Notes: generated from the letters alone by a model not told the origin. Counted from the first letter of the stretch, positions 18,081 through 27,103 are shown. The stretch: DNA of 64,000 nt from Promethearchaeota archaeon (GCA_019058365.1 JAHPZE010000004.1:230469-294468), one strand, 5' to 3'. Numbers and translations are program-made.

Positions 18081-18372
18081 CAAACTATAACTCTGATAAT
18101 TAAAATGAGGATACATTTAATATATGACTGAATCTGTTGATGGGATTGAGGCCTCTTTTTCTTTAAGATTATAAATTTTTGTTCTCTTTATAAAAGTACC
18201 AAAGAGCCCTCCAAATCCGCATATTATACTAAAACCAAAATAACTGACAACCATGATTAAAAATAAGAAAATTAGTGAAATGAATGAAAAATATTCAAAA
18301 AATCAATACAAATAAACCTATATAATTACGTCCTTTTGAAGTAGAGGGTGTTAATTCAATTGTCTCTTCCAT
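18081..18372 (-). pseudogene. frameshifted, truncated paralogue of the adjacent membrane protein
   Basis: From ATG 18370-18372 it reads MEETIELTPSTSKGRNYIGL, then stops in a T-run. After a one-base shift it continues as SLIFLFLIMVVSYFGFS and CGFGGLFGTFIKRTK, then SIPSTDSVIYKC and a stop. The last two blocks closely match the C-terminal third of the neighbouring gene (18387-19112), but the zinc-ribbon end is lost. It is a decayed tandem copy, or a short gene with one assembly indel. Confidence 0.75.
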
Positions 18373-18386
18373 TTTCAGTATTAATA

Positions 18387-19112
18387 TTAATTTTCTTTTA
18401 CTTTTTGCTTGATAATTTTTTTACATACAGGACATTGAAAAACCCCTGCTACTAAGGATTCCATCTCTATATCACATGCAGGACATTTTTCATATATAGC
18501 TGAAATGGTTGATGGGATTGAATCTGTTTCTTCTTTAGGAATATATAATTTTGTTCTCTCTATAAAAGTACCAAAAAGCCCTCCAAATCCGCATATTAAA
18601 CTATAACCAAAACAACTGATAGCCATGATTAAAAATAAGAAAATTTGAGAGATAAGGAAGAAATCTTGGTTAGACATTGATAACCAAATCATTAATGGAA
18701 ATAATGCAAAGGGGAGACATGGAATATATGCAGCTCTTCTGAAAGGAGTTAATCCTTTTTTCTTACTCTCCTCTATATAACCCCAGCTCAAAAATATTCC
18801 AACAAGTAAACATCCACTATAAATACTTTGAGATATAAGTGAAATCTCAAAATTAAACAAGACGAAAATAAAGCGAATAACAAATAGTATAAATAAGGTA
18901 TCGGCAGCACCCAAAAATCCTACTAAGAATCCTTCCTTTTTATTTTTAAGACCGATAGAGGTTATTAATCCTATAAAAAATGTTAAAACCATGAAGATTA
19001 GTAGGAAAATATAATTGATAATTTCAAACATATCTATTGAATTGAAAAACAATATAATTGGAAATAGTGATAATAAAAATGAATTTAAAGATATTCGATT
19101 ATATATCTCCAT
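18387..19112 (-). CDS. multi-pass membrane protein with C-terminal zinc ribbon
   Basis: 241 residues with about six hydrophobic segments over residues 8-190. A cytosolic-looking tail ends in a CPAC...CPVC zinc ribbon (about residues 213-232). I do not recognise the family. GAGGG precedes ATG 19112 by about 9 nt. A decayed paralogue of its C-terminal third lies immediately downstream. The zinc ribbon suggests protein or nucleic-acid binding at the membrane, but no function can be assigned. Confidence 0.75.
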   Translation of the reverse strand: MEIYNRISLNSFLLSLFPIILFFNSIDMFEIINYIFLLIFMVLTFFIGLITSIGLKNKKEGFLVGFLGAADTLFILFVIRFIFVLFNFEISLISQSIYSGCLLVGIFLSWGYIEESKKKGLTPFRRAAYIPCLPFALFPLMIWLSMSNQDFFLISQIFLFLIMAISCFGYSLICGFGGLFGTFIERTKLYIPKEETDSIPSTISAIYEKCPACDIEMESLVAGVFQCPVCKKIIKQKVKEN

Positions 19113-19347
19113 TAATTATACCCTCTCATATATTTATATAATAATGTAAAGGGGTATTTTTGATTCTTTATAAATCTTGTTTGTAAATTTATGAGAAATT
19201 ATTATCAAGATATCAATATAAAACTCTCGTTAATCCATTTATTAACCATCACTGGATCCTGCACCTACCCTAATTTTTTTCGTTAAATATAGATAGAAAT
19301 TAGATCCTTCAATGCAATCTATAAAAATTATAAAGTTAGTAAATAGG
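19113..19347. other. intergenic region, no gene seen
   Basis: Divergent spacer between the membrane protein and dapA. Only the dapA TATA element at its end was identified. Confidence 0.4.
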
Positions 19348-19356
19348 CTTATATAT
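19348..19356 (+). promoter_or_regulatory. TATA box of dapA-dapB
   Basis: CTTATATAT lies about 60 bp before the dapA ATG. The predicted transcription start is near 19380, leaving a leader of about 30 nt that contains the AGAGGAT ribosome site. Confidence 0.5.
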
Positions 19357-19412
19357 GAATTTTACTAGTTAATGTTTTAAACTATAAACTAAATGATACA
19401 AAGAGGATTTAA

Positions 19413-20312
19413 ATGGTTAAAATAGATAAACTAAATAATGTAATTACAGCTATGATCACTCCGTTTAATGAAGATTTATCATTAAACGAAGAGAAATATA
19501 GAGAATTTATTCGGTTTCAAATTGATAATGGGTGTCAAATCTTAACAATGGGCACGACTGGAGAGAGTGCTACAATGTCTCATGAAGAACACCACCAAGC
19601 TATGGAAATTGCAGTGGATGAGGCATCTAAAAGTAATAAAAACCCATTCGTGCTTGCGGGAACAGGGAGTAATTCTACTAAGGAATCTATTTCCTTATCT
19701 CAATATGCTGAGAAGATAGGGGTAGATGGGATATTACTAGTTGTACCCTATTATAATAAGCCAGTGCAGCATTCGCTTATAGACCATTTTTCAGAAATTG
19801 CTGATTCCATATCTCTTCCAATAGTTTTATATAATGTTCCAAGTCGCACAGGAACAAATTTAGAACCTGAAACTATATCTAAATTAGCAAATACTAAAGA
19901 TAATATTGTAGGAATAAAATGTGCGAGTGGAAACATTGATCAGATTACTAAAATCATTAAAAATACTCCTGATGATTTTATTGTATTAAGTGGAGATGAT
20001 AGTTTTACATATCACATTATGGCTTTGGGGGGGAAGGGAGTTATTAGCGTGGCCTCTAATATTATTCCTTCAAAGATGGTTGAATTCACTAATACTATGC
20101 TTAAAAATGAATGGAATAAAGCTAGGGTTTTGCAATTGGAACTCTATGATTTATTCAAGGTTCTTTTCATCGAAACTAATCCTGGACCGGTAAAATTTGC
20201 TGCTGAGCTTATGGGTTTAATGAATAAAAGGATGAGGATGCCATTAACTCCCCCATTAGAAGCTAATCAAATGAAAATAAAAGAAGTATTAGAAAAACTA
20301 CATCTAATTTAA
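19413..20312 (+). CDS. dapA: 4-hydroxy-tetrahydrodipicolinate synthase
   Basis: It condenses pyruvate and aspartate semialdehyde in the diaminopimelate route to lysine. The 299-residue TIM barrel shows TMGTTGES (substrate loop), catalytic Tyr in LYNVPSRTGTN and Schiff-base Lys in GIKCASGN. The usual glutamate after the Lys is Cys here. AGAGGAT precedes ATG 19413. It lies 20 bp before dapB and converges on lysA-dapF. DapA-family aldolases such as KDG aldolase share the fold, but the dap neighbourhood makes this assignment strong. Confidence 0.95.
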   Translation: MVKIDKLNNVITAMITPFNEDLSLNEEKYREFIRFQIDNGCQILTMGTTGESATMSHEEHHQAMEIAVDEASKSNKNPFVLAGTGSNSTKESISLSQYAEKIGVDGILLVVPYYNKPVQHSLIDHFSEIADSISLPIVLYNVPSRTGTNLEPETISKLANTKDNIVGIKCASGNIDQITKIIKNTPDDFIVLSGDDSFTYHIMALGGKGVISVASNIIPSKMVEFTNTMLKNEWNKARVLQLELYDLFKVLFIETNPGPVKFAAELMGLMNKRMRMPLTPPLEANQMKIKEVLEKLHLI

Positions 20313-20332
20313 TTAATAAAAGAGGTCAAAAT

Positions 20333-21154
20333 ATGATTAAATTATTAATTTTAGGACCAACTGGCACAACGAGTAAGCTAATAAGTAAATTAGCTTTAAT
20401 AGACCAAGAAATAGATGTTGTTGCGGCATGTGATATCACTAATATCGGTGGTGATTTAGGTTTCTTAATAGGTGTAAAAGATCCAAATAATATAAAAATA
20501 AATGATGTAGATGATCTACGAGACATAATTAATAAAACTCACCCAGATGTAGCAGTAGATTTTACTGTGGCACAAGCAACTGAAAAAAATTGCGTAATAT
20601 GTGTTGAGAATGGAATACGATGTGTAATTGGTACAACTGCATTATCAGAAGGTTTTTTTACTACGTTTGAAGAACTTGTAAAAAAGAATAAAGCACCGGC
20701 AGTAATATCACCTAATATGGCTACTGGAGTTAACATACTCTTTAAAATGGCATCAATATTAACTAAATATTTAGCTGAATGGGATATTGAAGTGTTAGAA
20801 GCACATCATAATAGAAAAATTGACGCTCCAAGTGGTACTGCAATGAAAATAGGACAGATAATAAGTGAAACACTTGGATCTAATTTTGAAGATATAGCTA
20901 AATTTGGTCGAAGTCGGGGACCTAATAAGCGTTCAGTTGGCGCTAAAAATGAAATTGGAATTCATTCTATTAGAGCAGGTGATATTATAGGAGACCATAC
21001 AATATTATATGCTGGACTTGGAGAAAGAATTGAATTGAGACATCAAGCTCATAGTAGAGAATGTTTTGCTAATGGGGCATTAAAAGCAATTAAATTTATT
21101 ACAACTGCTAAAGAAAATAAGATATACTCCACAAGTGAAGTATTAGGCTTATAA
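20333..21154 (+). CDS. dapB: 4-hydroxy-tetrahydrodipicolinate reductase
   Basis: NAD(P)H-dependent second step after DapA. The 273 residues include the nucleotide-binding N-terminus LLILGPTGTTSK, which differs from the common GAxGRMG form, and VIGTTALSE. The substrate and catalytic motif is LEAHHNRKIDAPSGTA, followed by C-terminal GERIELRHQAHSRECFANGA. AGAGG sits 7 nt before ATG 20333. It forms an operon with dapA. Confidence 0.95.
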   Translation: MIKLLILGPTGTTSKLISKLALIDQEIDVVAACDITNIGGDLGFLIGVKDPNNIKINDVDDLRDIINKTHPDVAVDFTVAQATEKNCVICVENGIRCVIGTTALSEGFFTTFEELVKKNKAPAVISPNMATGVNILFKMASILTKYLAEWDIEVLEAHHNRKIDAPSGTAMKIGQIISETLGSNFEDIAKFGRSRGPNKRSVGAKNEIGIHSIRAGDIIGDHTILYAGLGERIELRHQAHSRECFANGALKAIKFITTAKENKIYSTSEVLGL

Positions 21155-21399
21155 AAGAAAATCTCCTTTATGGTAATACTTTTAGAAAAGATAAAATTAT
21201 AAAAAAGATCAGTGCAGATCAGTATCATCATCAATCTTCTTAATTGTAAAACTCTGCGTAGATTTCATAAAGCCAACACTTCATCGAGAGCATTAAGGGG
21301 TATCCAAGCCCTAATAGTCCCACTTTTTATAATTTTATCTCAATATAATAATAATAGACATAAATTTTTATTTTTGTTGGTTGAGTAAAGCAATTATAA
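21155..21399. other. intergenic spacer with a possible gene-end remnant
   Basis: Between the converging dapB and lysA genes. The reverse strand at about 21258-21332 reads SGTIRAWIPLNALDEVLAL and a stop, about 24 open codons with no start. It looks like the C-terminal end of a lost gene; I do not recognise the family. Confidence 0.35.
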
Positions 21400-22713
21400 T
21401 TATTTCAAATAATCTGGAACTATTTGATTTCTTATTAGGTCATCAAACGTTTCTTCATTACGGATTTTGAATATATTACCATCATTTATTAAGAGTTCTG
21501 CTGGTCTTGGTCTTGAATTATAAGAACTACTCATAGTAAATCCATACGCACCCGCATCTAATATTGCGAGATAGTCTCCTTCGTTCAATTCGGGTAAATC
21601 TCTTTCCTTACCAAGGATATCTCCTGATTCACATATAGGTCCTACAATATCATATTTCAATATTTTTTCTTTATTTCTCTGATTGCAAACTATAATATGA
21701 TGATATGAGCCATACAAAGTAGGCCGAATTAAAGTGTTAAATCCCGCATCTAACCCGGCAAACAATTTATAACCATTATCTTTTATGGTGTTTATTTGTG
21801 TTAAAATAATGCTTGATTCTGCTGAAATATAACGTCCAGGTTCAATAAAAAGAAAAGGTTCTCCAATTTCTCCTTTTTCTACAATTTCTTTAAATCTAGT
21901 AAAAACAATTTCACTATATATATTTAAATCAATCGGATCCTGTTCTGGATGATAGGGAATTCCAAGACCTCCCCCAAAGTCTACAAACTCAAATTGAATC
22001 CCTAATTGCGATGACAATTTTTCTATAATAGTAAGAAATTTCTCAGTAGGGTTTTCATAATTTTTAGTATCAATAATCCCCGACCCAATATGCTGGTGAA
22101 TCCCGAATTTTTTAAAACCTAATTCCTTAGCCTTCGTATATGCTTTAATCATCTGATTCTCTAATATACCAAATTTAATTTCTTTCCCTGCTGTTATAGT
22201 ATGAGGATGATGTCCCGCTCCGAATTCAGGATTAAACCTAAAAGAAATGATTGATTTATCTTTTCCTTTTTTCTCATATATTTTTGCTAATCTAATTAAT
22301 TGGCTATAGCTGTCTAAGTTAGTTAGCACATTATTATCAATAGCAAATTTAAAATCATTATTAGTAAACATATTTCCCGTATATATTATTCGATCTGGTG
22401 AAACCCCCGATTTCAAACATGTATAAATCTCTCCTGTTGATGAGCAATCTAAACTTGATCCTTCAGAAACTAATATTTTTAAAATTGATAAATTAGTATT
22501 TGATTTTATGGCATAGTAGATTTTATTTCTTTTATATCCTAAATTCAAAGTATCTTTTAATTCTCTATACCTCTCTCGAATCTTTTGTTCATTTATAACA
22601 TAAATAGGAGTACCAAATTTTTTTGCAATTTCTAATGTATTCAAATTAGCAAAATATAGATTTCCATCGCGGTATTCTAAATCTTTCCTATCCAACCAAT
22701 CAATATAATTCAT
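21400..22713 (-). CDS. lysA: diaminopimelate decarboxylase
   Basis: PLP enzyme converting meso-diaminopimelate to lysine. The PLP lysine is in YAIKSNTN (about residue 58), with HQHIGSGI, phosphate loop DFGGGLGIPYH, EPGRYISAES, and catalytic Cys in GPICESGDILGKER from the partner subunit. I use ATG 22713; a TTG at 22725 would add four residues. The length (437) is typical. It is the downstream gene of dapF-lysA (75 bp gap). Confidence 0.95.
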   Translation of the reverse strand: MNYIDWLDRKDLEYRDGNLYFANLNTLEIAKKFGTPIYVINEQKIRERYRELKDTLNLGYKRNKIYYAIKSNTNLSILKILVSEGSSLDCSSTGEIYTCLKSGVSPDRIIYTGNMFTNNDFKFAIDNNVLTNLDSYSQLIRLAKIYEKKGKDKSIISFRFNPEFGAGHHPHTITAGKEIKFGILENQMIKAYTKAKELGFKKFGIHQHIGSGIIDTKNYENPTEKFLTIIEKLSSQLGIQFEFVDFGGGLGIPYHPEQDPIDLNIYSEIVFTRFKEIVEKGEIGEPFLFIEPGRYISAESSIILTQINTIKDNGYKLFAGLDAGFNTLIRPTLYGSYHHIIVCNQRNKEKILKYDIVGPICESGDILGKERDLPELNEGDYLAILDAGAYGFTMSSSYNSRPRPAELLINDGNIFKIRNEETFDDLIRNQIVPDYLK

Positions 22714-22788
22714 AATATAACACAATTAGGTTATTAAAGTGATTTATTTCTGAGAAAATCAAATTAATCTTCTCTTAAAAGTAACTCG

Positions 22789-23670
22789 TTAAATCTCGAT
22801 TCTCTCAATTATACCATCAAAAACTTTTTCTATCGGACCTTCCATAAGAACTCTTTTGCCATTATAGGTTATCTTTAAATCCCCGCCGTCGTTATGCACT
22901 AATATAGGTGTATTTTCTTCAAAAATACCCAATATAGTGCCTGCTACAACAGAAGCACAAGCTCCTGTACCACATGATTTAGTGATTCCAACACCTCTTT
23001 CAAACACTCTTACAATGCTCTCTTTCTCAGAAATTATATTAACGAATTCAACGTTTACCTTATTTGGAAAGCACTCATGAGATTCTATTGCCGCTCCATA
23101 CATATTTAATTTGTTATCATTTAGGAGTTCTTTGGTAAATATAACTGCGTGTGGATTTCCCATTGAAACCGCCGTAAAGTTAAAAATTTTATCCAAAATC
23201 ACTAATTGTTCATTAACACATCGATTCACCAGGCTATCTAAAATAACAGGAATTTCTTCACAATTCAGAATTGGTGGTCCCATATCAATTTCCACACTAT
23301 TAACTTTATGATCAACAATGTTAAGTTTTGCTAATAGGATACCCTTGAGAGTTTCTATTGTGATCTCCTCTTTTTTTACAATATCATTCTCATAGATATA
23401 TTTTGAAAAACATCTTATCCCATTCCCACACATTTCCGCTTCTAATCCATCATTATTAAATATCCTCATTTTAATATCAGCATCTTTAGATTCACAAACA
23501 AAAATTAAACCATCTGCTCCTATTGAAAAATGAATTTCACACAATTTTAGTGCTAAGGATGATTTTTTCTCTTCTGGAATATTCCATCTAATATCATTAA
23601 TTATTACATAATCATTACCTAATCCATGATATTTACCAAAATCCAAATTTTCTATAATTAAATACGCCAT
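22789..23670 (-). CDS. dapF: diaminopimelate epimerase
   Basis: Converts LL- to meso-diaminopimelate with two catalytic cysteines, seen in AEMCGNGIRCFSKY and KSCGTGACASVVAG. The N-terminal FGKYHGLGNDYVII is diagnostic. Length is 293. AGAGATTTC precedes ATG 23670. DapF and LysA complete the end of the pathway that DapA and DapB begin. The middle step (probably DapL aminotransferase) is not in the window. Confidence 0.95.
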   Translation of the reverse strand: MAYLIIENLDFGKYHGLGNDYVIINDIRWNIPEEKKSSLALKLCEIHFSIGADGLIFVCESKDADIKMRIFNNDGLEAEMCGNGIRCFSKYIYENDIVKKEEITIETLKGILLAKLNIVDHKVNSVEIDMGPPILNCEEIPVILDSLVNRCVNEQLVILDKIFNFTAVSMGNPHAVIFTKELLNDNKLNMYGAAIESHECFPNKVNVEFVNIISEKESIVRVFERGVGITKSCGTGACASVVAGTILGIFEENTPILVHNDGGDLKITYNGKRVLMEGPIEKVFDGIIERIEI

Positions 23671-23809
23671 GAAATCTCTAAGGTATATGCTTAAGACAAT
23701 ATTATTAAATTTTATTCAAAATTCAACAAAAAGATCTAAAGTGAATTTTAATTAAAACTCATAATTATATTATAATATATTTTTTGAATATGTTACGGTA
23801 ACTTTTATA

Positions 23810-24361
23810 ATGAATTATAAAAAGATATTAATATCAATTTTTTTACTTTTGATGATAGTTCCAATTAATAATACTATAGCTTTCACTTATATTGATAATG
23901 TTAATAATGGAAATTACACTTTCTTCCTAACTGATTTGGATGAAAGCCAAAATATTGAGCTTAGTTTAACTCATACCGAAAGTGGAAATTTTACTCTTTT
24001 TCTGTTCAACGTAAGACCTGTACAATCTTATATAAATAATGATAATACTTTAAATAAAGTCATTTTTAATACTCCACCTACTGTTGCATATAGTCTGGAC
24101 GATAACCCATATATCAATTATACAGCAACAGAAGAAAAGATTTATTATATTGAGATAATATTAGTCAGTGGTGGACCAGATACTTTTTTTTTAACATCTA
24201 CTATAACTTATACCAACGGAACAGTAATAAATAAAGATTTAACAAGATATTACCTCCCAATAATACCTGGTTTTGAATTAGAATTGGTTATATTTTCACT
24301 AATCTTTGCTTTAGGGCTAATTATTATCTATTACAAGAAAAGTATTAGAAGAATTTCATAG
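23810..24361 (+). CDS. secreted protein with CTERM-like membrane anchor
   Basis: 183 residues. The N-terminal signal peptide (MNYKKILISIFLLLMIVPIN) is followed by a beta-rich ectodomain with several N-glycosylation sequons (for example NYT, NFT). A C-terminal IPGFELELVIFSLIF helix follows with a basic KKSIRR end. The PGF-helix-basic layout matches archaeal CTERM sorting tails processed by archaeosortase; a Lokiarchaeal variant has been named, from recall. The ectodomain resembles bacterial pre-peptidase C-terminal domains, but I cannot assign it. Confidence 0.75.
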   Translation: MNYKKILISIFLLLMIVPINNTIAFTYIDNVNNGNYTFFLTDLDESQNIELSLTHTESGNFTLFLFNVRPVQSYINNDNTLNKVIFNTPPTVAYSLDDNPYINYTATEEKIYYIEIILVSGGPDTFFLTSTITYTNGTVINKDLTRYYLPIIPGFELELVIFSLIFALGLIIIYYKKSIRRIS

Positions 24362-24387
24362 TAAAAGACGAAATCCGACATTAATAC

Positions 24388-24399
24388 TTTTTAAATAAT
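24388..24399 (+). promoter_or_regulatory. TATA box of cdhD
   Basis: TTTTTAAATAAT lies about 90 bp before the cdhD start region. Confidence 0.35.
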
Positions 24400-24475
24400 T
24401 GTCAAATTCAATAAACAAATTTTAAATTTTTTATAATGTTTTTTTCAATATTAATAAAATTTTTAGATTAAAAGT

Positions 24476-24480
24476 GTGAT
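24476..24480 (+). promoter_or_regulatory. Shine-Dalgarno GTGAT for cdhD
   Basis: GTGAT lies 5 nt before the in-frame ATT 24486. The same element precedes the canonical ATG of the 63631 gene by 5 nt, showing that this spacing is used in this genome. Confidence 0.5.
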
Positions 24481-24485
24481 GAAAA

Positions 24486-25679
24486 ATTTCATTCGATGAA
24501 TTAAGCAAAAAATTAGCTAAATTTATGAAAGATACTGAAGAAATCGAACTCCAAGATGTAGATTTGTTTGCCGAATATCTTGAATTTCAAATGCTTCCAA
24601 GCATCGTACAAGCTGCTGCTCAAGCTGTACTGCCGGGAGTTCCAGGGAAAGCAGAATGGACACCTGCTAAATTTTCACTTGACTTAGAATATCCCGGAAA
24701 GATTGAAACTGTTGAATTTGTCCGTTCAAAGGGTAAAAGAGTTACTATTGGTGGTGAAGTAGTACCTCCATTTTACAATTTTTTGGGACTTGCTAAAAGA
24801 AATCCCCATCCTCCCCTCGTTACTTATGATGTATTTGATATGGGTGCGGAAATGATGCTTCCAAAACCAATTAAGGAAGAATATGCTGATGTATTAGGAC
24901 ATCCCGCTGAATGGGCCAAATTTGCTGTTGATAAGTTTGGTGCGGAATGTGTAACATTTCATTCACTTGGAATCGACCCTGGTACATTAGATTGGCCAAT
25001 TTCAAAATCTAAAAAGTTATTTGAAGACATTCTCCAAGCTGTTGACGTTCCTGTTATTATTGGGTGCTCAGGGAATAAAAAGAAAGATGTAGAAATGTTC
25101 ACAGAATTAGCAGCTATCTCTGAAAGCGAAGTTTTGATGTTATCTGCTGCTGATAAAGCAACATGGGAAGAAGTTATCCCTCTAGCTGTGAAATATGATC
25201 ATAACTGCTTACTTTGGACGAGCTTAGATCTTAATAACCAAATTAAAATGAATAAAGATGCCTTGGAACTTGGACTTCCCCGTAATAGAATAGTAATGGA
25301 CCCTACATGTGCTACATTAGGTTACGGTATGGAATATTCATTTAGTATTTATCAGAGAATGCGCGTTGCTGGATTATTAGGTGAAACGGATTTAGCATAT
25401 CCCATAAGTGGAGGAACTACTAATGCTTGGGGTGCTAGGGAAGCTTGGATGAGCGAAAAAATAGCACCTGAATGGGGGTTAAGGCAATATCGTGGTCCTA
25501 TGTGGGAGATTATTAATGCTTTAAGTTTATCGCTTGTAGGCTTAGATCTTGCAATGATGTTCAATCCAATAAGTGCTTCCCACTTCAAGGACATTACTAA
25601 GCAGTTTTTCGCAGAAATCCCAAGGCATTTAGAAGACAAGGGGTATTACGATTGGGTTTCAGCAAATTTAAAAAGATAA
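24486..25679 (+). CDS. cdhD: acetyl-CoA decarbonylase/synthase delta subunit (corrinoid protein)
   Basis: One of the two subunits of the corrinoid iron-sulfur protein that moves methyl groups to acetyl-CoA synthase in the Wood-Ljungdahl pathway. The TIM-barrel core includes VTFHSLGIDPGTLDWPISK, PVIIGCSGNKKKD and MDPTCATLGYGMEYSF. The first in-frame ATG is 24525. Thirteen more codons upstream (SFDELSKKLAKF) match the family N-terminus, reached from ATT 24486 after GTGAT, or from ATG 24479 if one A of an A5 run is an error. Other cdh genes are not adjacent. A decayed copy of its 3' end follows at 26079. Confidence 0.92.
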   Translation: MSFDELSKKLAKFMKDTEEIELQDVDLFAEYLEFQMLPSIVQAAAQAVLPGVPGKAEWTPAKFSLDLEYPGKIETVEFVRSKGKRVTIGGEVVPPFYNFLGLAKRNPHPPLVTYDVFDMGAEMMLPKPIKEEYADVLGHPAEWAKFAVDKFGAECVTFHSLGIDPGTLDWPISKSKKLFEDILQAVDVPVIIGCSGNKKKDVEMFTELAAISESEVLMLSAADKATWEEVIPLAVKYDHNCLLWTSLDLNNQIKMNKDALELGLPRNRIVMDPTCATLGYGMEYSFSIYQRMRVAGLLGETDLAYPISGGTTNAWGAREAWMSEKIAPEWGLRQYRGPMWEIINALSLSLVGLDLAMMFNPISASHFKDITKQFFAEIPRHLEDKGYYDWVSANLKR

Positions 25680-25689
25680 TTTTCAATTC

Positions 25690-25697
25690 TTTTTTTT
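25690..25697 (+). terminator. T-tract terminator after cdhD
   Basis: Eight T residues 11 nt after the cdhD stop, the form of an archaeal oligo-T terminator. Confidence 0.4.
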
Positions 25698-25808
25698 CAC
25701 TTTATTGTTAACAATATGAATTCCTAGATTTGTATACTTATTGAAATTTTCCAATAAAGACATAACAAATCTCTTGTATATTAGTAATTGATTTATTTTA
25801 TAAATTTG

Positions 25809-26012
25809 TTAAGGAAGTTTTGCGTCTGGACGAGCTTCTGTAGCAGGTTTGCCTTCTATTCCCCAATGGGCCTTTGGAACTTCATGGACAAGAACCTCTA
25901 CTGCTTGTGCTGGAATACCCATATCAACAAAAACTTTAGTTATTCCAGCTATTATTTGTTTAACACTCTCTTCAGAAATTCCTTTCCACATATTTACATG
26001 AACTATTGGCAT
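25809..26012 (-). CDS. 4-oxalocrotonate tautomerase family protein
   Basis: A 67-residue tautomerase whose mature N-terminus would be Pro (MPIVHVNMWKG), the catalytic base of the family. ISEESVKQIIAGITKVF is the usual long helix and EVPKAHWGIEGKPA the C-terminal strand region. I set the start at ATG 26012 so that Pro-1 is exposed; a longer open frame upstream overlaps the cdhD remnant on the other strand and is not real. It lies between cdhD and its decayed 3' copy. Confidence 0.85.
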   Translation of the reverse strand: MPIVHVNMWKGISEESVKQIIAGITKVFVDMGIPAQAVEVLVHEVPKAHWGIEGKPATEARPDAKLP

Positions 26013-26078
26013 ATTATAACACCTTAATCTATATATTATATTATTGAAAATAAAAATAACTAATTTATTCTTCTTGTG

Positions 26079-26170
26079 ATCTAAAAAAAACTCATATTTT
26101 TGCTGAAGTTCGAAAAATTTTAGACGATATAGGTTATTACGATTGGGTTTCTGCAAATTTAAAACGTTAG
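26079..26170 (+). pseudogene. decayed 3' end of a second cdhD copy
   Basis: About 30 codons read DLKKTHIFAEVRKILDD then IGYYDWVSANLKR and a stop. The final 12 residues (GYYDWVSANLKR) are identical to the cdhD C-terminus, with the preceding part clearly related. There is no start codon and the body is absent. The tautomerase gene sits between parent and remnant, on the opposite strand. Confidence 0.8.
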
Positions 26171-26283
26171 AAATGACTATTTTTTATTTCATTTTTTCTA
26201 AAATTTAGATATACCGTTTTGTTTTCAATTCCTAGTATTAATAAATATATAGTATCTTAGATAAAGAACAAGTTAAACTCTTT

Positions 26284-26571
26284 TTAGGTATATGAATAGA
26301 AATTGTATTGAATTTCCTTTTCATCGAGCCATTCTCTAAATTCTGTATCAGTCTTAAACCGATCTTTTATTAAATTTAATAAAACCGAATATGTGTTTTC
26401 AGCTTTTACCGTTAGCCAATATTCATGATCAAAATCTCCAAAAAATTCTTTTACTGATTGACCACAATCGTATCCTGAAAGAACTAAATCGTTATTTTCC
26501 TTAATTTCCGCAATAAGACTATGTATTTCATTTTCTTTAGTTTTATAATCGTAAATTATAATTTTTTTCAT
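26284..26571 (-). CDS. small hypothetical protein
   Basis: 95 residues starting at ATG 26571 after GAGAGATC. An N-terminal beta strand (KKIIIYDYK) is followed by a helix and an aromatic-rich middle (FFGDFDHEYWLTV). It resembles a small alpha/beta domain, soluble and acidic. I do not recognise the family. It is followed on the same strand side by the OB-fold-like gene (94 bp gap). Confidence 0.55.
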   Translation of the reverse strand: MKKIIIYDYKTKENEIHSLIAEIKENNDLVLSGYDCGQSVKEFFGDFDHEYWLTVKAENTYSVLLNLIKDRFKTDTEFREWLDEKEIQYNFYSYT

Positions 26572-26664
26572 AAGATCTCTCCATTTTTAGAAGTAAATCA
26601 GAATTTAGTTTAATTTTCTAATAAAACTGAGGGAGTAAATATACATTTTTAATTTTTTTTCTCT

Positions 26665-26988
26665 TTATTCTTTTTCTAAGCATTTCCATGAGTCTACAAC
26701 TAATTGATATTCGAAGTAATCATCATGTATTTTGGATCTTGGATTTTTGCGTGTGTCCTCTACTTTTATTAATTTACCGATGATCTCTATTTTTTCTTCA
26801 CAATTAATTTTATTCTTAGTATAAATTAAAATTTGATACCCATCATCTAAATCGAAGTAATTCATATGTGGATGAGTATCAACGAAAGTCGCGAGATGTT
26901 GCCACATTACTTTAGAAACTTTTCCAATAATCTTAACCTTTTCATCTACATTACCAGCAAAATCAGAATATGAGGAGATAGTTGTCAT
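26665..26988 (-). CDS. small OB-fold-like protein
   Basis: 107 residues with a five-strand pattern: KVKIIGKVSKV, YFDLDDGYQILIYT, EKIEIIGKLIKVEDT and YQLVVDSWKC. Two GK(V/L) strands framing a DLDDG turn suggest an OB fold, as in small nucleic-acid-binding proteins. This is an inference from the pattern only. It could form an operon with the downstream 95-residue gene. Confidence 0.5.
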   Translation of the reverse strand: MTTISSYSDFAGNVDEKVKIIGKVSKVMWQHLATFVDTHPHMNYFDLDDGYQILIYTKNKINCEEKIEIIGKLIKVEDTRKNPRSKIHDDYFEYQLVVDSWKCLEKE

Positions 26989-27103
26989 TATTATAATATT
27001 TTAAGAAATTTTAATTTATGAGGACATTATTATTATTTAAGATTCATGTGTATATATCCATAATGTAATATTTAATCATATAAGATTTTTAAGGGGATTT
27101 CAA

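Noticed and set aside
26013..26156. Longer reverse ORF upstream of the tautomerase
   Set aside because: It overlaps the cdhD remnant and would hide the catalytic N-terminal Pro.
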